64,000 bases of DNA from Clostridium disporicum (GTDB lineage: Bacteria; Bacillota; Clostridia; Clostridiales; Clostridiaceae), in the NCBI RefSeq assembly GCF_001405015.1, contig NZ_CYZX01000007.1:1-64000 (forward strand). The letters run 5' to 3'. A model generated the notes under the pieces. It saw only the letters and a list, made by a program, of their open reading frames with translations. It searched no databases and had not been told where the DNA came from. The first letter of the stretch is position 1. Each line of letters starts with the position of its first letter. The position numbers and the translations under genes were made by a program. Shown in pieces: positions 17,524-26,000 of this stretch.

Positions 17524-18621
17524 ATGTTAGTACCATTTACAAGCTTTAAAGCAATGCATGGTGAGATTAGAGATGAATTAGTAAGAGGATTTGAGTCGGT
17601 ATTAGATTCACAGTGGTTTATTATGGGAGAACAACTTAAGAGGTTTGAAGAAGAATATGCAAAATTCTGCGGTACGAAATATTGTGTAGGAGTAGCTTCA
17701 GGATTAGATGCATTAAGGATTATACTGATGGCTTATGGAATAAAAGAAGATGATGAAGTTATTGTTCCAGCAAACACATATATTGCAACAGCTTTAGCAG
17801 TGAACTTTGTAGGAGCAAAACCTATTTTTATTGAACCTGATATAAAAACATTAAATATAGATAGCACATTGATTGAAGAAAAAATAACTTCAAAAACTAA
17901 AGCGATAATAGTAGTGCATCTATATGGAAGAGTTGTTAATATGGATGATATTATAAAAATAGCTAATAAATATAATCTAAAAGTTATAGAAGATGCTGCT
18001 CAAGCTCATGGAGCGTATTTTAAAGAAAAGAGAGTTGGAAATTTAGGTGATGCTGCTGCTTTTAGTTTTTATCCAGGAAAAAATTTAGGAGCTTTAGGTG
18101 ATGGTGGTGCAATTACCACAAATGATAAAGATGTTGCTAATAAAGCATACTCAATAAGAAATTATGGCTCAAATAAAAAATACTATAATGAAATAAAAGG
18201 ATTAAACTCAAGATTAGATGAACTTCAAGCTGCATTGTTATTAGTTAAATTATCAAAATTAGATATATGGACAAGAGAAAGAAGAGAAATTGCTGAGAAA
18301 TATTATAATGGTATACAAAATGATAGAATAAAATTACCATTAAAAGCTAAAAATGATGAAAATGTATATCATATTTTTCCGGTTTTTTGCGATGAGAGAG
18401 ATAGATTAAAAGATTATTTAATATCAAATGGAATTGAAACATTAATACACTATCCAATACCAATACATCTACAAAAGGCATATAGTGAATTAAAGTATAA
18501 GGTTGGAGATTTTAAAATTACAGAGAGTGTATCAAGTGAGGAGTTAAGTATTCCATTATTTATTGGTATGAAAGATGAAGAAATAGAATATGTAATAGGA
18601 ATATTAAATAAATTTAGGTGA
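17524..18621 (+). CDS. DegT/DnrJ/EryC1 aminotransferase (FdtB/QdtB-like)
   Basis: PLP-dependent sugar aminotransferase, predicted to aminate C3 of the dTDP-3-keto-6-deoxyhexose. PLP-site elements are GVASGLDALRIIL (56-68), VVHLYGRVVNMDDI, IEDAAQAHGA (D157), and the Schiff-base lysine K186 in YPGKNLGALGDGG. Length 365 matches the FdtB/QdtB group. Its tight coupling to the upstream ketoisomerase (TAA then 3 bases to ATG) supports the 3-amino route over 4-amino sugars. Confidence 0.92.
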   Translation: MLVPFTSFKAMHGEIRDELVRGFESVLDSQWFIMGEQLKRFEEEYAKFCGTKYCVGVASGLDALRIILMAYGIKEDDEVIVPANTYIATALAVNFVGAKPIFIEPDIKTLNIDSTLIEEKITSKTKAIIVVHLYGRVVNMDDIIKIANKYNLKVIEDAAQAHGAYFKEKRVGNLGDAAAFSFYPGKNLGALGDGGAITTNDKDVANKAYSIRNYGSNKKYYNEIKGLNSRLDELQAALLLVKLSKLDIWTRERREIAEKYYNGIQNDRIKLPLKAKNDENVYHIFPVFCDERDRLKDYLISNGIETLIHYPIPIHLQKAYSELKYKVGDFKITESVSSEELSIPLFIGMKDEEIEYVIGILNKFR

Positions 18622-18665
18622 TATGTTTTATATTTATCATTATTTAGTAAGAGGGACAATTAATT

Positions 18666-19715
18666 ATGAAAACTTATTTAGTAACAGGTGGAGCTGGTTT
18701 TATTGGTTCTAACTTTATTTTATTTATGTTAAAGAAATATAGTGATATTAAAATTATAAATTTAGATAAATTAACTTATGCGGGAAATTTAGATAATCTC
18801 AAATCAGTTGATAATGATGAAAGATATACCTTTATAAAAGGTGATATATGTAATAAAAGATTAATTAAAGAAATCTTTGCAAAGTACGATATAGATTATA
18901 TTGTTCATTTTGCAGCAGAATCCCATGTTGATAGAAGTATAAATAATCCAGAGGTTTTTGTGAAAACTAATGTTCTGGGAACAGTAACAGTATTAAATGG
19001 TGCAAAGGAAGTATGGGAAAAGGGTGGAAAGTGGGAAGATGGAGTAAAATTTGTTCATATTTCAACTGATGAAGTTTATGGATCTCTTGGAGATACAGGA
19101 TATTTTACTGAAAATACTAATTTAGACCCACATAGTCCTTATTCTGCAAGTAAAGCTAGTGCTGATTTGCTAGTTAAATCATATTATGACACTTATAAGA
19201 TGCCTGTAAATATTACTAGATGTTCTAATAACTATGGACCATTCCAATTTCCAGAAAAATTGATTCCACTGATAATTAACAATTGTATTGAGAAAAAAGA
19301 ATTGCCTATATATGGGGATGGATTAAATATTAGGGATTGGATATATGTTGAAGATCATGTAAGGGCTATAGATATGGTTATAAATTCAGGAAGATTAGGA
19401 GAAATTTATAATATTGGTGGAAGAAATGAAAGAACTAATATTGATATCGTAAAAAGTATTATAGATTATTTCAAGAAAAATGTTGATTATACCATTGATG
19501 AAAGTTTAATAAAATTCATAGAAGATAGAAAAGGTCATGATAGAAGGTATGGAATTGATCCTACTAAGATAAATGAAGAGCTAGGCTGGTATCCCAAAAT
19601 GGATTTTTATGTTGGAATGAAGAAAACAATACAATGGTATTTAAATAATCAGGATTGGATTAATAATATAAAGTTAGGGGAATATAAAAAGTATTATAAT
19701 AAAATGTATAAATAA
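18666..19715 (+). CDS. rfbB: dTDP-glucose 4,6-dehydratase
   Basis: Short-chain dehydrogenase/reductase of the extended type making dTDP-4-keto-6-deoxyglucose. The NAD-binding GGAGFIGSNF is at 8-17, HFAAESHVDRSI at 81-92, the STDEVYG catalytic segment at 133-139, and the YXXXK pair at Y159/K163 (YSASK). NNYGPFQFPEKLIP and NIGGRNERTN complete the family. Length 349 is normal. It is the last gene of the dTDP-sugar unit. RmlC and RmlD are absent, which argues against dTDP-rhamnose from this cluster. Confidence 0.95.
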   Translation: MKTYLVTGGAGFIGSNFILFMLKKYSDIKIINLDKLTYAGNLDNLKSVDNDERYTFIKGDICNKRLIKEIFAKYDIDYIVHFAAESHVDRSINNPEVFVKTNVLGTVTVLNGAKEVWEKGGKWEDGVKFVHISTDEVYGSLGDTGYFTENTNLDPHSPYSASKASADLLVKSYYDTYKMPVNITRCSNNYGPFQFPEKLIPLIINNCIEKKELPIYGDGLNIRDWIYVEDHVRAIDMVINSGRLGEIYNIGGRNERTNIDIVKSIIDYFKKNVDYTIDESLIKFIEDRKGHDRRYGIDPTKINEELGWYPKMDFYVGMKKTIQWYLNNQDWINNIKLGEYKKYYNKMYK

Positions 19716-19719
19716 TATG

Positions 19720-19757
19720 ATTGGCTGTTTTTATCTAAACAGCCAATTATATTATTT
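19720..19757. terminator. Bidirectional terminator between convergent genes
   Basis: Perfect 11-bp stem (19720-19730 with 19737-19747), 6-base loop, T-rich flanks on both sides. It separates rfbB from the convergent beta-propeller gene. Confidence 0.85.
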
Positions 19758-19775
19758 TAAATGCCGCTTAATATC

Positions 19776-21512
19776 TTAGAAGATTATACCTCGAGTTGGC
19801 TTAATTTTTTTATTTGATGGCAAGTTAGAGGAGGTAGCAGGTTTATAATCTTGAGTTTGTGGATTAATACAGTTATTTTTATCTTTATTTTTAAGAGATA
19901 GAATATCGGAATTTATATCTATTATTTTTTCAGTTTCAGAGTGAAGTGATAAATCGTATGAGTTTAGAGGATTACTAGTGCTAGTTAAATCTTCCTTAAC
20001 AGGGAGAGTTATTAATTCTATTATTAATTTAGAGAGGCTGGGGCTAATATTACCTGAGATAGTCTTAAATGTAGCTTCTATCTGCAAAAACCTTCCAGTG
20101 GGAATGCTTTTTAAAGAACTATTATTAGAGACTAGCTTCCAGTTTGACCAATTTATTTTATCTATTGAAGTTCTTGCTCTTACAGTGATTAATGTTCCTG
20201 TAGGCTCTTTAGAATCCCAAGATATTTTTTCATATAAGGTATTAATAGATTTACTATCATATATAACAGTCCATCTACCAATTTTGTTTGTAATTGTTCT
20301 TGATATAATACCTGTCATGTCAGAATAAGCATTATGACCATCACTATTCGGTATATCTTTAACTAGGCCTATAGTGTTTGTTAAAGCATCAATCATATAT
20401 ATTTTTTCATCAGTCAGACCGCAAACCCATATATTGCCCATATTGTCAACAGATAATGCTGTAGGATTTTTTACAGCTGGAATGCTTATAATAAAATCAC
20501 CATTATTAGAATAACGTGCAATTGTATTATTTCCACTATTAGCAATCCACACATCTCCATCAGATGTGCAAGTTATTCCTCTACTGTTATTAAGATTCTT
20601 ACTATCAGAATATACCCAATCTAGATTATCATTTATTATATTAAGTCTTGCAAGTTTATTTGAAGTCCAGCCAGATAGAAATAAATGATCGAATTTATCA
20701 AGAGCTAAACAATAAGGTGTTAATTCTTGTAGATTAGATATTTTAGAAACTACAATTTCTTTAGTGGTATCAATTTTTATGAGGTTTTTTTCTTCTGAAG
20801 GACCACTAGATGACCAGAGAAAGCCGTATTTATCTACTACAGCGCCATAAGGATGATGATTCCAATCAGTTAGGTCAATAATAGATAAAATTGAACCAGT
20901 ACTACAGTCTATTTTATAGTATTTTTTTGAGTCATAAGCTCCAACCCATAGATTATTATTTTTATCTATTGCAAGTGCTCTTGGAAAGATAGAGTTACTA
21001 TATTCTTTAGAATAAGTACCAGGAGTATAAGCACAAGGATTATCTCCAAATAATAATATTTCTTTTAATACGCATTCATCTTCCCCCCAAGGTAAAATCT
21101 CATTATCATCAATAATACCATTGTTATTTAAATCTATGCAGGTATCGCAAATACCATTTTTATTTCTATCTTCAAATTGTAAATTTTCCTTAGAACCTAT
21201 CTTGACAATTGTCCCCAATCCACGATTAGCAACCCAACAATTACCATCAAAATCTATAGCTGTTCTGGATGGACCATTATATAATGTTGCTTTATCTTTT
21301 GATGGCCATACAATATAACGGGCTATCTCTTCTCCAGTTAATGAATTAATTTTAGAAACAGTGCCATTATTATTGGGAATCCATATAAATGGAAAAGTTA
21401 TATCTTTATTTAATAGATGTAGTTCATTTTCGGAATTTGAATAGTTTAGTTCAGGTGATAGTATCCCTTCGCTAAAATCATCTAAAGATGTATATATTTT
21501 TCTTATCAACAT
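19776..21512 (-). CDS. Large NHL/Vgb-like beta-propeller protein with calcium-loop insert
   Basis: Protein of 578 residues with repeated propeller-blade motifs (GPSRTAIDFDGNCWVANRG, FPRALAIDKNNNLWVGAYD, HPYGAVVDKYGFLWSS, SRGITCTSDGDVWIANSG, NPTALSVDNMGNIWVCG), like NHL or virginiamycin-B-lyase-type repeats. An insert at residues 115-138 has two EF-hand/dockerin-like loops (DRNKNGICD, DLNNNGIIDDNE) joined by a CXXC. The C-terminal 170 residues look like a separate beta-domain plus a low-complexity tail. No signal peptide or anchor is seen. The ATG at 21512 has a GGAGATAAC SD. It is transcribed away from the small genes at 21.7-24.4 kb. Vgb-type lyase activity is not implied. Confidence 0.75.
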   Translation of the reverse strand: MLIRKIYTSLDDFSEGILSPELNYSNSENELHLLNKDITFPFIWIPNNNGTVSKINSLTGEEIARYIVWPSKDKATLYNGPSRTAIDFDGNCWVANRGLGTIVKIGSKENLQFEDRNKNGICDTCIDLNNNGIIDDNEILPWGEDECVLKEILLFGDNPCAYTPGTYSKEYSNSIFPRALAIDKNNNLWVGAYDSKKYYKIDCSTGSILSIIDLTDWNHHPYGAVVDKYGFLWSSSGPSEEKNLIKIDTTKEIVVSKISNLQELTPYCLALDKFDHLFLSGWTSNKLARLNIINDNLDWVYSDSKNLNNSRGITCTSDGDVWIANSGNNTIARYSNNGDFIISIPAVKNPTALSVDNMGNIWVCGLTDEKIYMIDALTNTIGLVKDIPNSDGHNAYSDMTGIISRTITNKIGRWTVIYDSKSINTLYEKISWDSKEPTGTLITVRARTSIDKINWSNWKLVSNNSSLKSIPTGRFLQIEATFKTISGNISPSLSKLIIELITLPVKEDLTSTSNPLNSYDLSLHSETEKIIDINSDILSLKNKDKNNCINPQTQDYKPATSSNLPSNKKIKPTRGIIF

Positions 21513-21688
21513 GTTGTTATCTCCTTTTTTAACATAAGATTACAAAATATCCATAATACAATATATGATGTAAGAATATTATTGTTCTATTAAGCGACTA
21601 AATAAGATTTTCTTATAAATTAATAGTTGATAAGTTACGTTTGGTAAAAATTTAAATATTATATATTAAAAATAATAGGAGGACTATA

Positions 21689-21922
21689 ATGGAGAAAAAT
21701 TATGAGAAATTTCTATTAGATGAGAATCTAATTAATTGTGAAAAATTATTAGAGAAGGTAATTTTAGAATTACAAGAAGTAAAGGATATTTTAAAAAAAA
21801 TTGAATGTATGAAAGAGAAAATAAATTTAGAAACCTTAGATGATAAACAAACATTAGAGATAAGAGAGATAGAGTTAACAAAAAGTAATGTAATAGAAGT
21901 AAATGTTGAGATAGAAGATTAA
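21689..21922 (+). CDS. Small coiled-coil protein, unknown function
   Basis: 77 residues, charged, rich in Leu/Ile/Glu/Lys with heptad spacing from about 17 to 50 (CEKLLEKVILELQEVKDILK then KKIECMKEKINLE). The tail is acidic with alternating Val/Glu (VIEVNVEIED). The SD is AGGAGG six bases before ATG. No signal peptide and no family recognised. It lies head-to-head with the beta-propeller gene and upstream of the transthyretin-like genes, so it may be a small structural or adaptor partner. Confidence 0.7.
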   Translation: MEKNYEKFLLDENLINCEKLLEKVILELQEVKDILKKIECMKEKINLETLDDKQTLEIREIELTKSNVIEVNVEIED

Positions 21923-21930
21923 TTATCAAA

Positions 21931-21965
21931 AATATATAATATTATTTTCTAAAATATTATATATT
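21931..21965 (+). terminator. AT-only hairpin after small coiled-coil gene
   Basis: Perfect 13-bp arms (21931-21943 with 21953-21965) with a 9-base spacer, followed by CTTTG. The stem has no G or C, so it is a weak terminator at best, or a pause or protection hairpin. Confidence 0.4.
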
Positions 21966-22047
21966 CTTTGAAAATGTAACATTTATTGTTTAGATTAATA
22001 TTATATTATAGAGAATAGAAAAGATATATATTATTTGGAGGAATATA

Positions 22048-22371
22048 ATGTCATATGCATTAAAGTTTGTAGAAGTAGATTTAAGTAATGAATCAATAAA
22101 AGAAAAATCTGAAGTTCAAGTGCAAGATATTATTATTAAAGATGTAGAAGATATAATTATACATGGAAAAGTTTACGACAATAATAATAATCCAGTCGAT
22201 CAAGCTGTAGTAAAAGTTTTTTATACAAATGATGATGGAAATGAAATAGGATATTGTCATGTGTTTACGGATAATGATGGAGAGTATATGGTTAATTTAC
22301 CATATGAAATATTTAAGGATAAGAAGATTAAAATTAAAGCAGTTAAAGCTAATAAGCTAATAGATGAGTAG
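22048..22371 (+). CDS. Single carboxypeptidase-regulatory-like (transthyretin-like) domain protein
   Basis: 107 residues. After a 35-residue lead, one beta-sandwich domain runs from about 38 to 104: IIHGKVYDNNNNPVDQAVVK, then GYCHVFTDNDGEYMVNLPYE, then DKKIKIKAVKANK. This is the carboxypeptidase D regulatory-like/transthyretin fold, usually a rigid spacer or binding module. No signal peptide. SD GGAGG. The domain is closely related to the second domain of the next gene, so the two arose by duplication. Function unknown; a secreted, spore-surface or intracellular binding role are all possible. Confidence 0.8.
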   Translation: MSYALKFVEVDLSNESIKEKSEVQVQDIIIKDVEDIIIHGKVYDNNNNPVDQAVVKVFYTNDDGNEIGYCHVFTDNDGEYMVNLPYEIFKDKKIKIKAVKANKLIDE

Positions 22372-22413
22372 TTATAAGGATTATATAGACGTATATAAAT
22401 TAGAAAGCAGAAA

Positions 22414-22457
22414 CCCATAATAAGAATAGAAGCAAACTTATTATGGGATTTTCTTTA
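22414..22457 (+). terminator. Rho-independent terminator between paralogous genes
   Basis: Perfect 11-bp stem CCCATAATAAG (22414-22424) with its complement at 22437-22447, then ATTTTCTTTAT. It partly uncouples the single-domain gene from the two-domain gene and protease downstream. Confidence 0.75.
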
Positions 22458-22498
22458 TAAATAAAGTTGAATCATAAAAATGGAGAAGAGGTGAAAAA

Positions 22499-23116
22499 AT
22501 GGGGAGGGAAATATTACTTAAACCAATATATCTAGAATTAAGTCAAGAACATACTATCAAGATAAAAAGAGATAGATATAAATATAATAGAGAGATTAAT
22601 ATTTATGGAAAAATATTTTATGATAATATACCAGTTAAAGGGGCTGTTGTAGTTCTTTTTCATATAATTAGAAATAAAAAGATACCGATAAGACGTTGTA
22701 TTACAGATGAGAGTGGAAGTTATTATTTTAAATTTAATAATTGTAGTTATATAGACGAGATTATAGGGATAACCAGTTTTAAAGAGCTTAGAAAAATGAA
22801 TAATAAGGGGTATGTACGTACTAAAAAATATAATATAGAAGTAAATGATATAAAAGATATAATATTATACGGAAAAGTTATAGATAATCATAAAAACCCT
22901 ATTGAAGGAGCAATAGTAGCTGCTTTTTATGATGATGAAAATGAAATGCAAGCAATATGTCATACTTTTACTGATAAAGATGGAATTTATATATTAAATA
23001 TAAAATATGATTTGTACAGAGATAAAAAAATTATAGTTAAAAGTGTTAATACAAGTAATTCTATAATTATGGATAGTAATAGTGAAGTTAATAAGGTAAG
23101 AAAAGATGAATATTGA
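22499..23116 (+). CDS. Two-domain carboxypeptidase-regulatory-like protein
   Basis: 205 residues with two transthyretin-like domains. The first (about 30-110) shows NIYGKIFYDNIPVKGAVVVL and RRCITDESGSYYFKF. The second (about 117-185) shows IILYGKVIDNHKNPIEGAIV, ICHTFTDKDGIYILNIKYD and DKKIIVKSV, and matches the upstream single-domain protein nearly line for line. No signal peptide or sorting motif. SD GAAGAGGTG. The last 11 bases overlap the start of the C11 protease gene, so the two are translationally coupled and probably act together, perhaps as substrate or partner of the protease (inference). Confidence 0.8.
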   Translation: MGREILLKPIYLELSQEHTIKIKRDRYKYNREINIYGKIFYDNIPVKGAVVVLFHIIRNKKIPIRRCITDESGSYYFKFNNCSYIDEIIGITSFKELRKMNNKGYVRTKKYNIEVNDIKDIILYGKVIDNHKNPIEGAIVAAFYDDENEMQAICHTFTDKDGIYILNIKYDLYRDKKIIVKSVNTSNSIIMDSNSEVNKVRKDEY

Positions 23117-24386
23117 GAGATGGACAATATTGATATATGCTAATGGTAATAATGAATTAGAGCCTGAAATAACTAAGGTTATAGAAAAACTTAAGATTGA
23201 AAATATAAAAGAAAATTTTAATATATTAGTACAATTGGCAAGAGCTGATGAAGAGTTAGTTGAAAAGTTAAGAGGAACTATAGATGAAAATCATAAGGAT
23301 AGATGGCATGGAGTAAGAAGATATTTACTTAATGATAATGGAGCACATGAAGTAGAAGTTTTAGAAAATGTAAATATGGCTGATCCTACAACTCTTTATA
23401 ATTTTCTTTTGTGGGGAATAAAAAATTATCCATCAGATTATGTGATGGTAGTATTATCAGGGCATGGGGCAGGATTTATTGGGGCGATGACTGATTTTAC
23501 ACATGGAAAACCATATTTAATGAGCTTAGATGGATTAGTAAATGTATTTTATAATTTATATAAAATGACAAATAAAAAAATTGAATTGTTACTTTTAGAT
23601 AGTTGCTATATGAACTTAATAGAGGTTTGGTATGAGTTTGCCAATATTCCATTTAAACCAATTAAATACCTACTAGTAGCTCCTGACAATGTAAAGCTTG
23701 AAGGGATTTCTTATGTAGATTTTATTAGATATTTACAAGAAAAACTAGGAATATATAAAAAAAGTAAAATGGTTTTAATTGATGTTATTAAAGAATTTAA
23801 TGAAGGTTCCAAAACTGAAGATGAGTTGATTTTGGTTAGTTTAGAAAAAGATAAATTTGAAAAATTAAAGAATTGTGTTAATAGTTTTGTGAAAATTATT
23901 AATGAAAACAATATAGATATTGAAAAAGAATTACAAAATAACTTAAAGTATGAAAAAATAAATCCATTTATCAGTGTGATGTGTTTAAGTAATATAATTA
24001 ATTCACGGGTAGGATATAGTACTAATGAAATTAATAAAATGTTAGAAGTGCTTAAGAGGATAGTAATATATCCTAATATTGAAGAATTATCTAAGAATAT
24101 TAATACAGGTCCAGTTATATATATGCCAGATAGTTTAGAGCAATTTAATGAGTTTAAACAAGCTTATACGAATTTATTATTTTTATCTCATAACAATTGG
24201 ATAACAATTTTAGATAAAAATAGGGAAGAAGTAGTTAAGGAGAGTAAATATATAAAAAGATACGATATATTACCAAGACCAATAATTTTAAAACGAAAAT
24301 ATGTACTTTCTTCTATTTTAGAACAATGTAATGATATGTCAGTTAAAGAAGCTATAGCAATAGTAGAAATGTTAGGATGGGATTAA
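23106..24386 (+). CDS. Clostripain-family (C11) cysteine protease without signal peptide
   Basis: Peptidase C11 fold of 426 residues. It begins directly with the first strand (WTILIYANGNNELEPEI), then WHGVRRYLLNDNG, the catalytic histidine H120 in VVLSGHGAGFIGAM, and the catalytic cysteine C167 in LLLLDSCYMNLIEV. Secreted clostripains carry a signal and propeptide; neither is present here. The family normally cleaves after Arg or Lys. The remaining 250 residues continue the fold with no added domain. Translation is coupled to the upstream two-domain gene. It could process the neighbouring transthyretin-like proteins or act in an intracellular or spore-stage pathway. Confidence 0.88.
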   Translation: MNIERWTILIYANGNNELEPEITKVIEKLKIENIKENFNILVQLARADEELVEKLRGTIDENHKDRWHGVRRYLLNDNGAHEVEVLENVNMADPTTLYNFLLWGIKNYPSDYVMVVLSGHGAGFIGAMTDFTHGKPYLMSLDGLVNVFYNLYKMTNKKIELLLLDSCYMNLIEVWYEFANIPFKPIKYLLVAPDNVKLEGISYVDFIRYLQEKLGIYKKSKMVLIDVIKEFNEGSKTEDELILVSLEKDKFEKLKNCVNSFVKIINENNIDIEKELQNNLKYEKINPFISVMCLSNIINSRVGYSTNEINKMLEVLKRIVIYPNIEELSKNINTGPVIYMPDSLEQFNEFKQAYTNLLFLSHNNWITILDKNREEVVKESKYIKRYDILPRPIILKRKYVLSSILEQCNDMSVKEAIAIVEMLGWD

Positions 24387-24508
24387 CATTTCTAAATAGC
24401 TTTAAGTAAGAACTATTATTATAGTCTTTTTATAGCTTTTTATATATTATTAATTTAGTAATGAGAAAAAATTTTATTTTTAGCTATAGTTAATTTTATT
24501 AGAATTAT

Positions 24509-24597
24509 TAACCTTAAGTATCTATAAGGTTAAACAGAAGTAAAAAATAATTTATTATAAAAGAAAAGTAGATTGTAAAATTAAAATCTACTTTTTT
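24509..24597 (+). terminator. Two hairpins and terminator after C11 protease
   Basis: The gap downstream of the protease holds an 8-bp hairpin (24509-24516 with 24525-24532) and then a strong terminator: an 11-bp stem (24564-24574 with 24585-24595) with T6 overlapping the right arm. This closes the protease operon. Confidence 0.8.
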
Positions 24598-24653
24598 ATG
24601 GTATTATTGAAAAATGAGTTATTATTTAAAAGTATTATATTGTGGAGAAATAA

Positions 24654-25181
24654 ATGTATAAAAAGTGGACAATAAAAGAGATAAAAGAAGAATTAATTGA
24701 TATAGGAATAAAATTAGAATATCCTACTAATTTAAAAGTTGAAATTTCAAATAGGGCAACTAAGAGAATGGGAGCTTTTTTTTATATAAAAGAAAAAGAA
24801 TCAATAGTACCAATAAAATTTGTTTTTGCAAAGAGATTAATAGATGGAAATTATCCAGAGGAAGTTGTGAGGGAAGTAATAATACATGAATATCTTCATT
24901 ATTATTGTGATACAAAAACAGGATTAAGCAATGGACATAATAAATTCTTTAAATCAATGTGTTTAAAATGTGGAATATCTAGTAAAGCAACATTTAGCTA
25001 CAAAAGTATAAATGAAGATATATATATTAAAAAGCATGTTAAGATATATAATATATATTGTAGAAAATGTGGTAGATTAGTATGTGTACATAGGCGAAGA
25101 GATGCAGCTGAAAGAAAAATAAAAGGCTATATTTCTAAATGTTGTAATTCAAGATTAGAATGTAAAATAAATAATATTTAA
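24654..25181 (+). CDS. SprT-like zinc metalloprotein
   Basis: 175 residues. The gluzincin motif HEYLH (78-82) with a likely third ligand H95 (GHNKFF) fits the SprT-like family (minimal Spartan-type protease domain). A C-terminal zinc ribbon is visible (C136-R-K-C139 and C163/C164). Family roles include DNA-protein crosslink repair in eukaryotes; the bacterial role is poorly defined. SD GTGGAG. It stands alone between the protease terminator and the DUF1292 gene. Confidence 0.85.
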   Translation: MYKKWTIKEIKEELIDIGIKLEYPTNLKVEISNRATKRMGAFFYIKEKESIVPIKFVFAKRLIDGNYPEEVVREVIIHEYLHYYCDTKTGLSNGHNKFFKSMCLKCGISSKATFSYKSINEDIYIKKHVKIYNIYCRKCGRLVCVHRRRDAAERKIKGYISKCCNSRLECKINNI

Positions 25182-25260
25182 TGAAGATTAGCTTTATGGT
25201 TGTAGTATTTTATGTTTTGTATTATTATAATACCATTAATTAAACTAAAGGAGAAAAAGA

Positions 25261-25527
25261 ATGGAAAAAGAAAACTTAGAACAAGAAGAAAAGCAAATTA
25301 TGACATTTTTAGATGAAGAAGGAAATAAAGTGGAGTTTGAAGCTATTGCAAGAATATTCTTAGAAGAGCAAGAATATTTATTATTAGCTCCTGCAGATGA
25401 TGAAGAGTCAGAAGATGTTTATGTATTTAGAATTGATAATGTAGAAGGCAAAGAAGAATTAAATCTTGTTGAAGATGACAAAGAGTTCTTAGCGGTTAAG
25501 AAAGAATATAAAAAATTACTTTATTAA
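25261..25527 (+). CDS. DUF1292 family protein (YrzB-like)
   Basis: 88-residue acidic protein with the pattern IMTFLDEEGNKVEFEAIARI, EEQEYLLLAPADDEESEDVY and LNLVEDDKEFLAVKKEYKKL, which is the DUF1292 family. It is widely conserved in Firmicutes, often near the Holliday junction resolvase gene in other genomes; here it is next to a gene of unknown function. SD AAAGGAG. Function unknown. Confidence 0.9.
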   Translation: MEKENLEQEEKQIMTFLDEEGNKVEFEAIARIFLEEQEYLLLAPADDEESEDVYVFRIDNVEGKEELNLVEDDKEFLAVKKEYKKLLY

Positions 25528-25540
25528 TTGGAGGATTTAA

Positions 25541-25936
25541 ATGAAAGTTAATGAAATAGTGAGTTTTTTACAGGAAAATGAGCTTGGTGATGTAGAAATA
25601 TTAAAATCAGAAAAAGATTTATTATTAGTAAACTTCTATTATGATTTTGATGAGGATTTATTAGCAGCAGCTAAAGCGTATGCTAAAGAAGAATGTGAAG
25701 ATGAATCAAGTGAAGCATGGGAGAAAGAATATTACTTACCTTATTTATATGATTTTTGTAATGACGAAGTTTTATCTATAGTAGAAGATATAACAGAAGA
25801 GCTTAATATTGCAGGAGAGTTTATGGCATTCCAAATGAAGGATAGAACTGCTGAGTATGTACAGTTTATGGCTCTATTTACAAATGAAGATAGTGATATA
25901 TCAATAGAAGAAGTGGTAAAGGATTACATTGGATAA
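25541..25936 (+). CDS. Acidic protein of unknown function
   Basis: 131 residues, strongly acidic, with an alpha/beta look: the first strand-helix pair MKVNEIVSFLQENELGDVEI, then an acidic patch (YYDFDEDLLAAAKAYAKEEC). A conserved-looking YYLPYLYDFCNDEVLSIVED segment lies mid-protein. No signal, membrane segment or known motif. It starts 14 bases after the DUF1292 gene with GGAGG, so it is co-transcribed with it. No family recognised. It is followed by the 6S RNA promoter. Confidence 0.7.
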   Translation: MKVNEIVSFLQENELGDVEILKSEKDLLLVNFYYDFDEDLLAAAKAYAKEECEDESSEAWEKEYYLPYLYDFCNDEVLSIVEDITEELNIAGEFMAFQMKDRTAEYVQFMALFTNEDSDISIEEVVKDYIG

Positions 25937-25966
25937 AGTTTTCAATAATAAATTTTAAAATACCTA

Positions 25967-25994
25967 TTGAACTTATAAATTTATTTGATATAAT
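25967..25994 (+). promoter_or_regulatory. Sigma-A promoter for 6S RNA
   Basis: TTGAAC (25967-25972), 16-base spacer, TATAAT (25989-25994). Predicted transcription start is near 26001, just before the conserved RNA begins. Confidence 0.8.
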
Positions 25995-26000
25995 AAAATC

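Noticed and set aside
19776..21512. Virginiamycin B lyase
   Set aside because: Propeller repeats resemble Vgb, but the protein is about twice as long, with a calcium-loop insert, and catalytic residues could not be matched.
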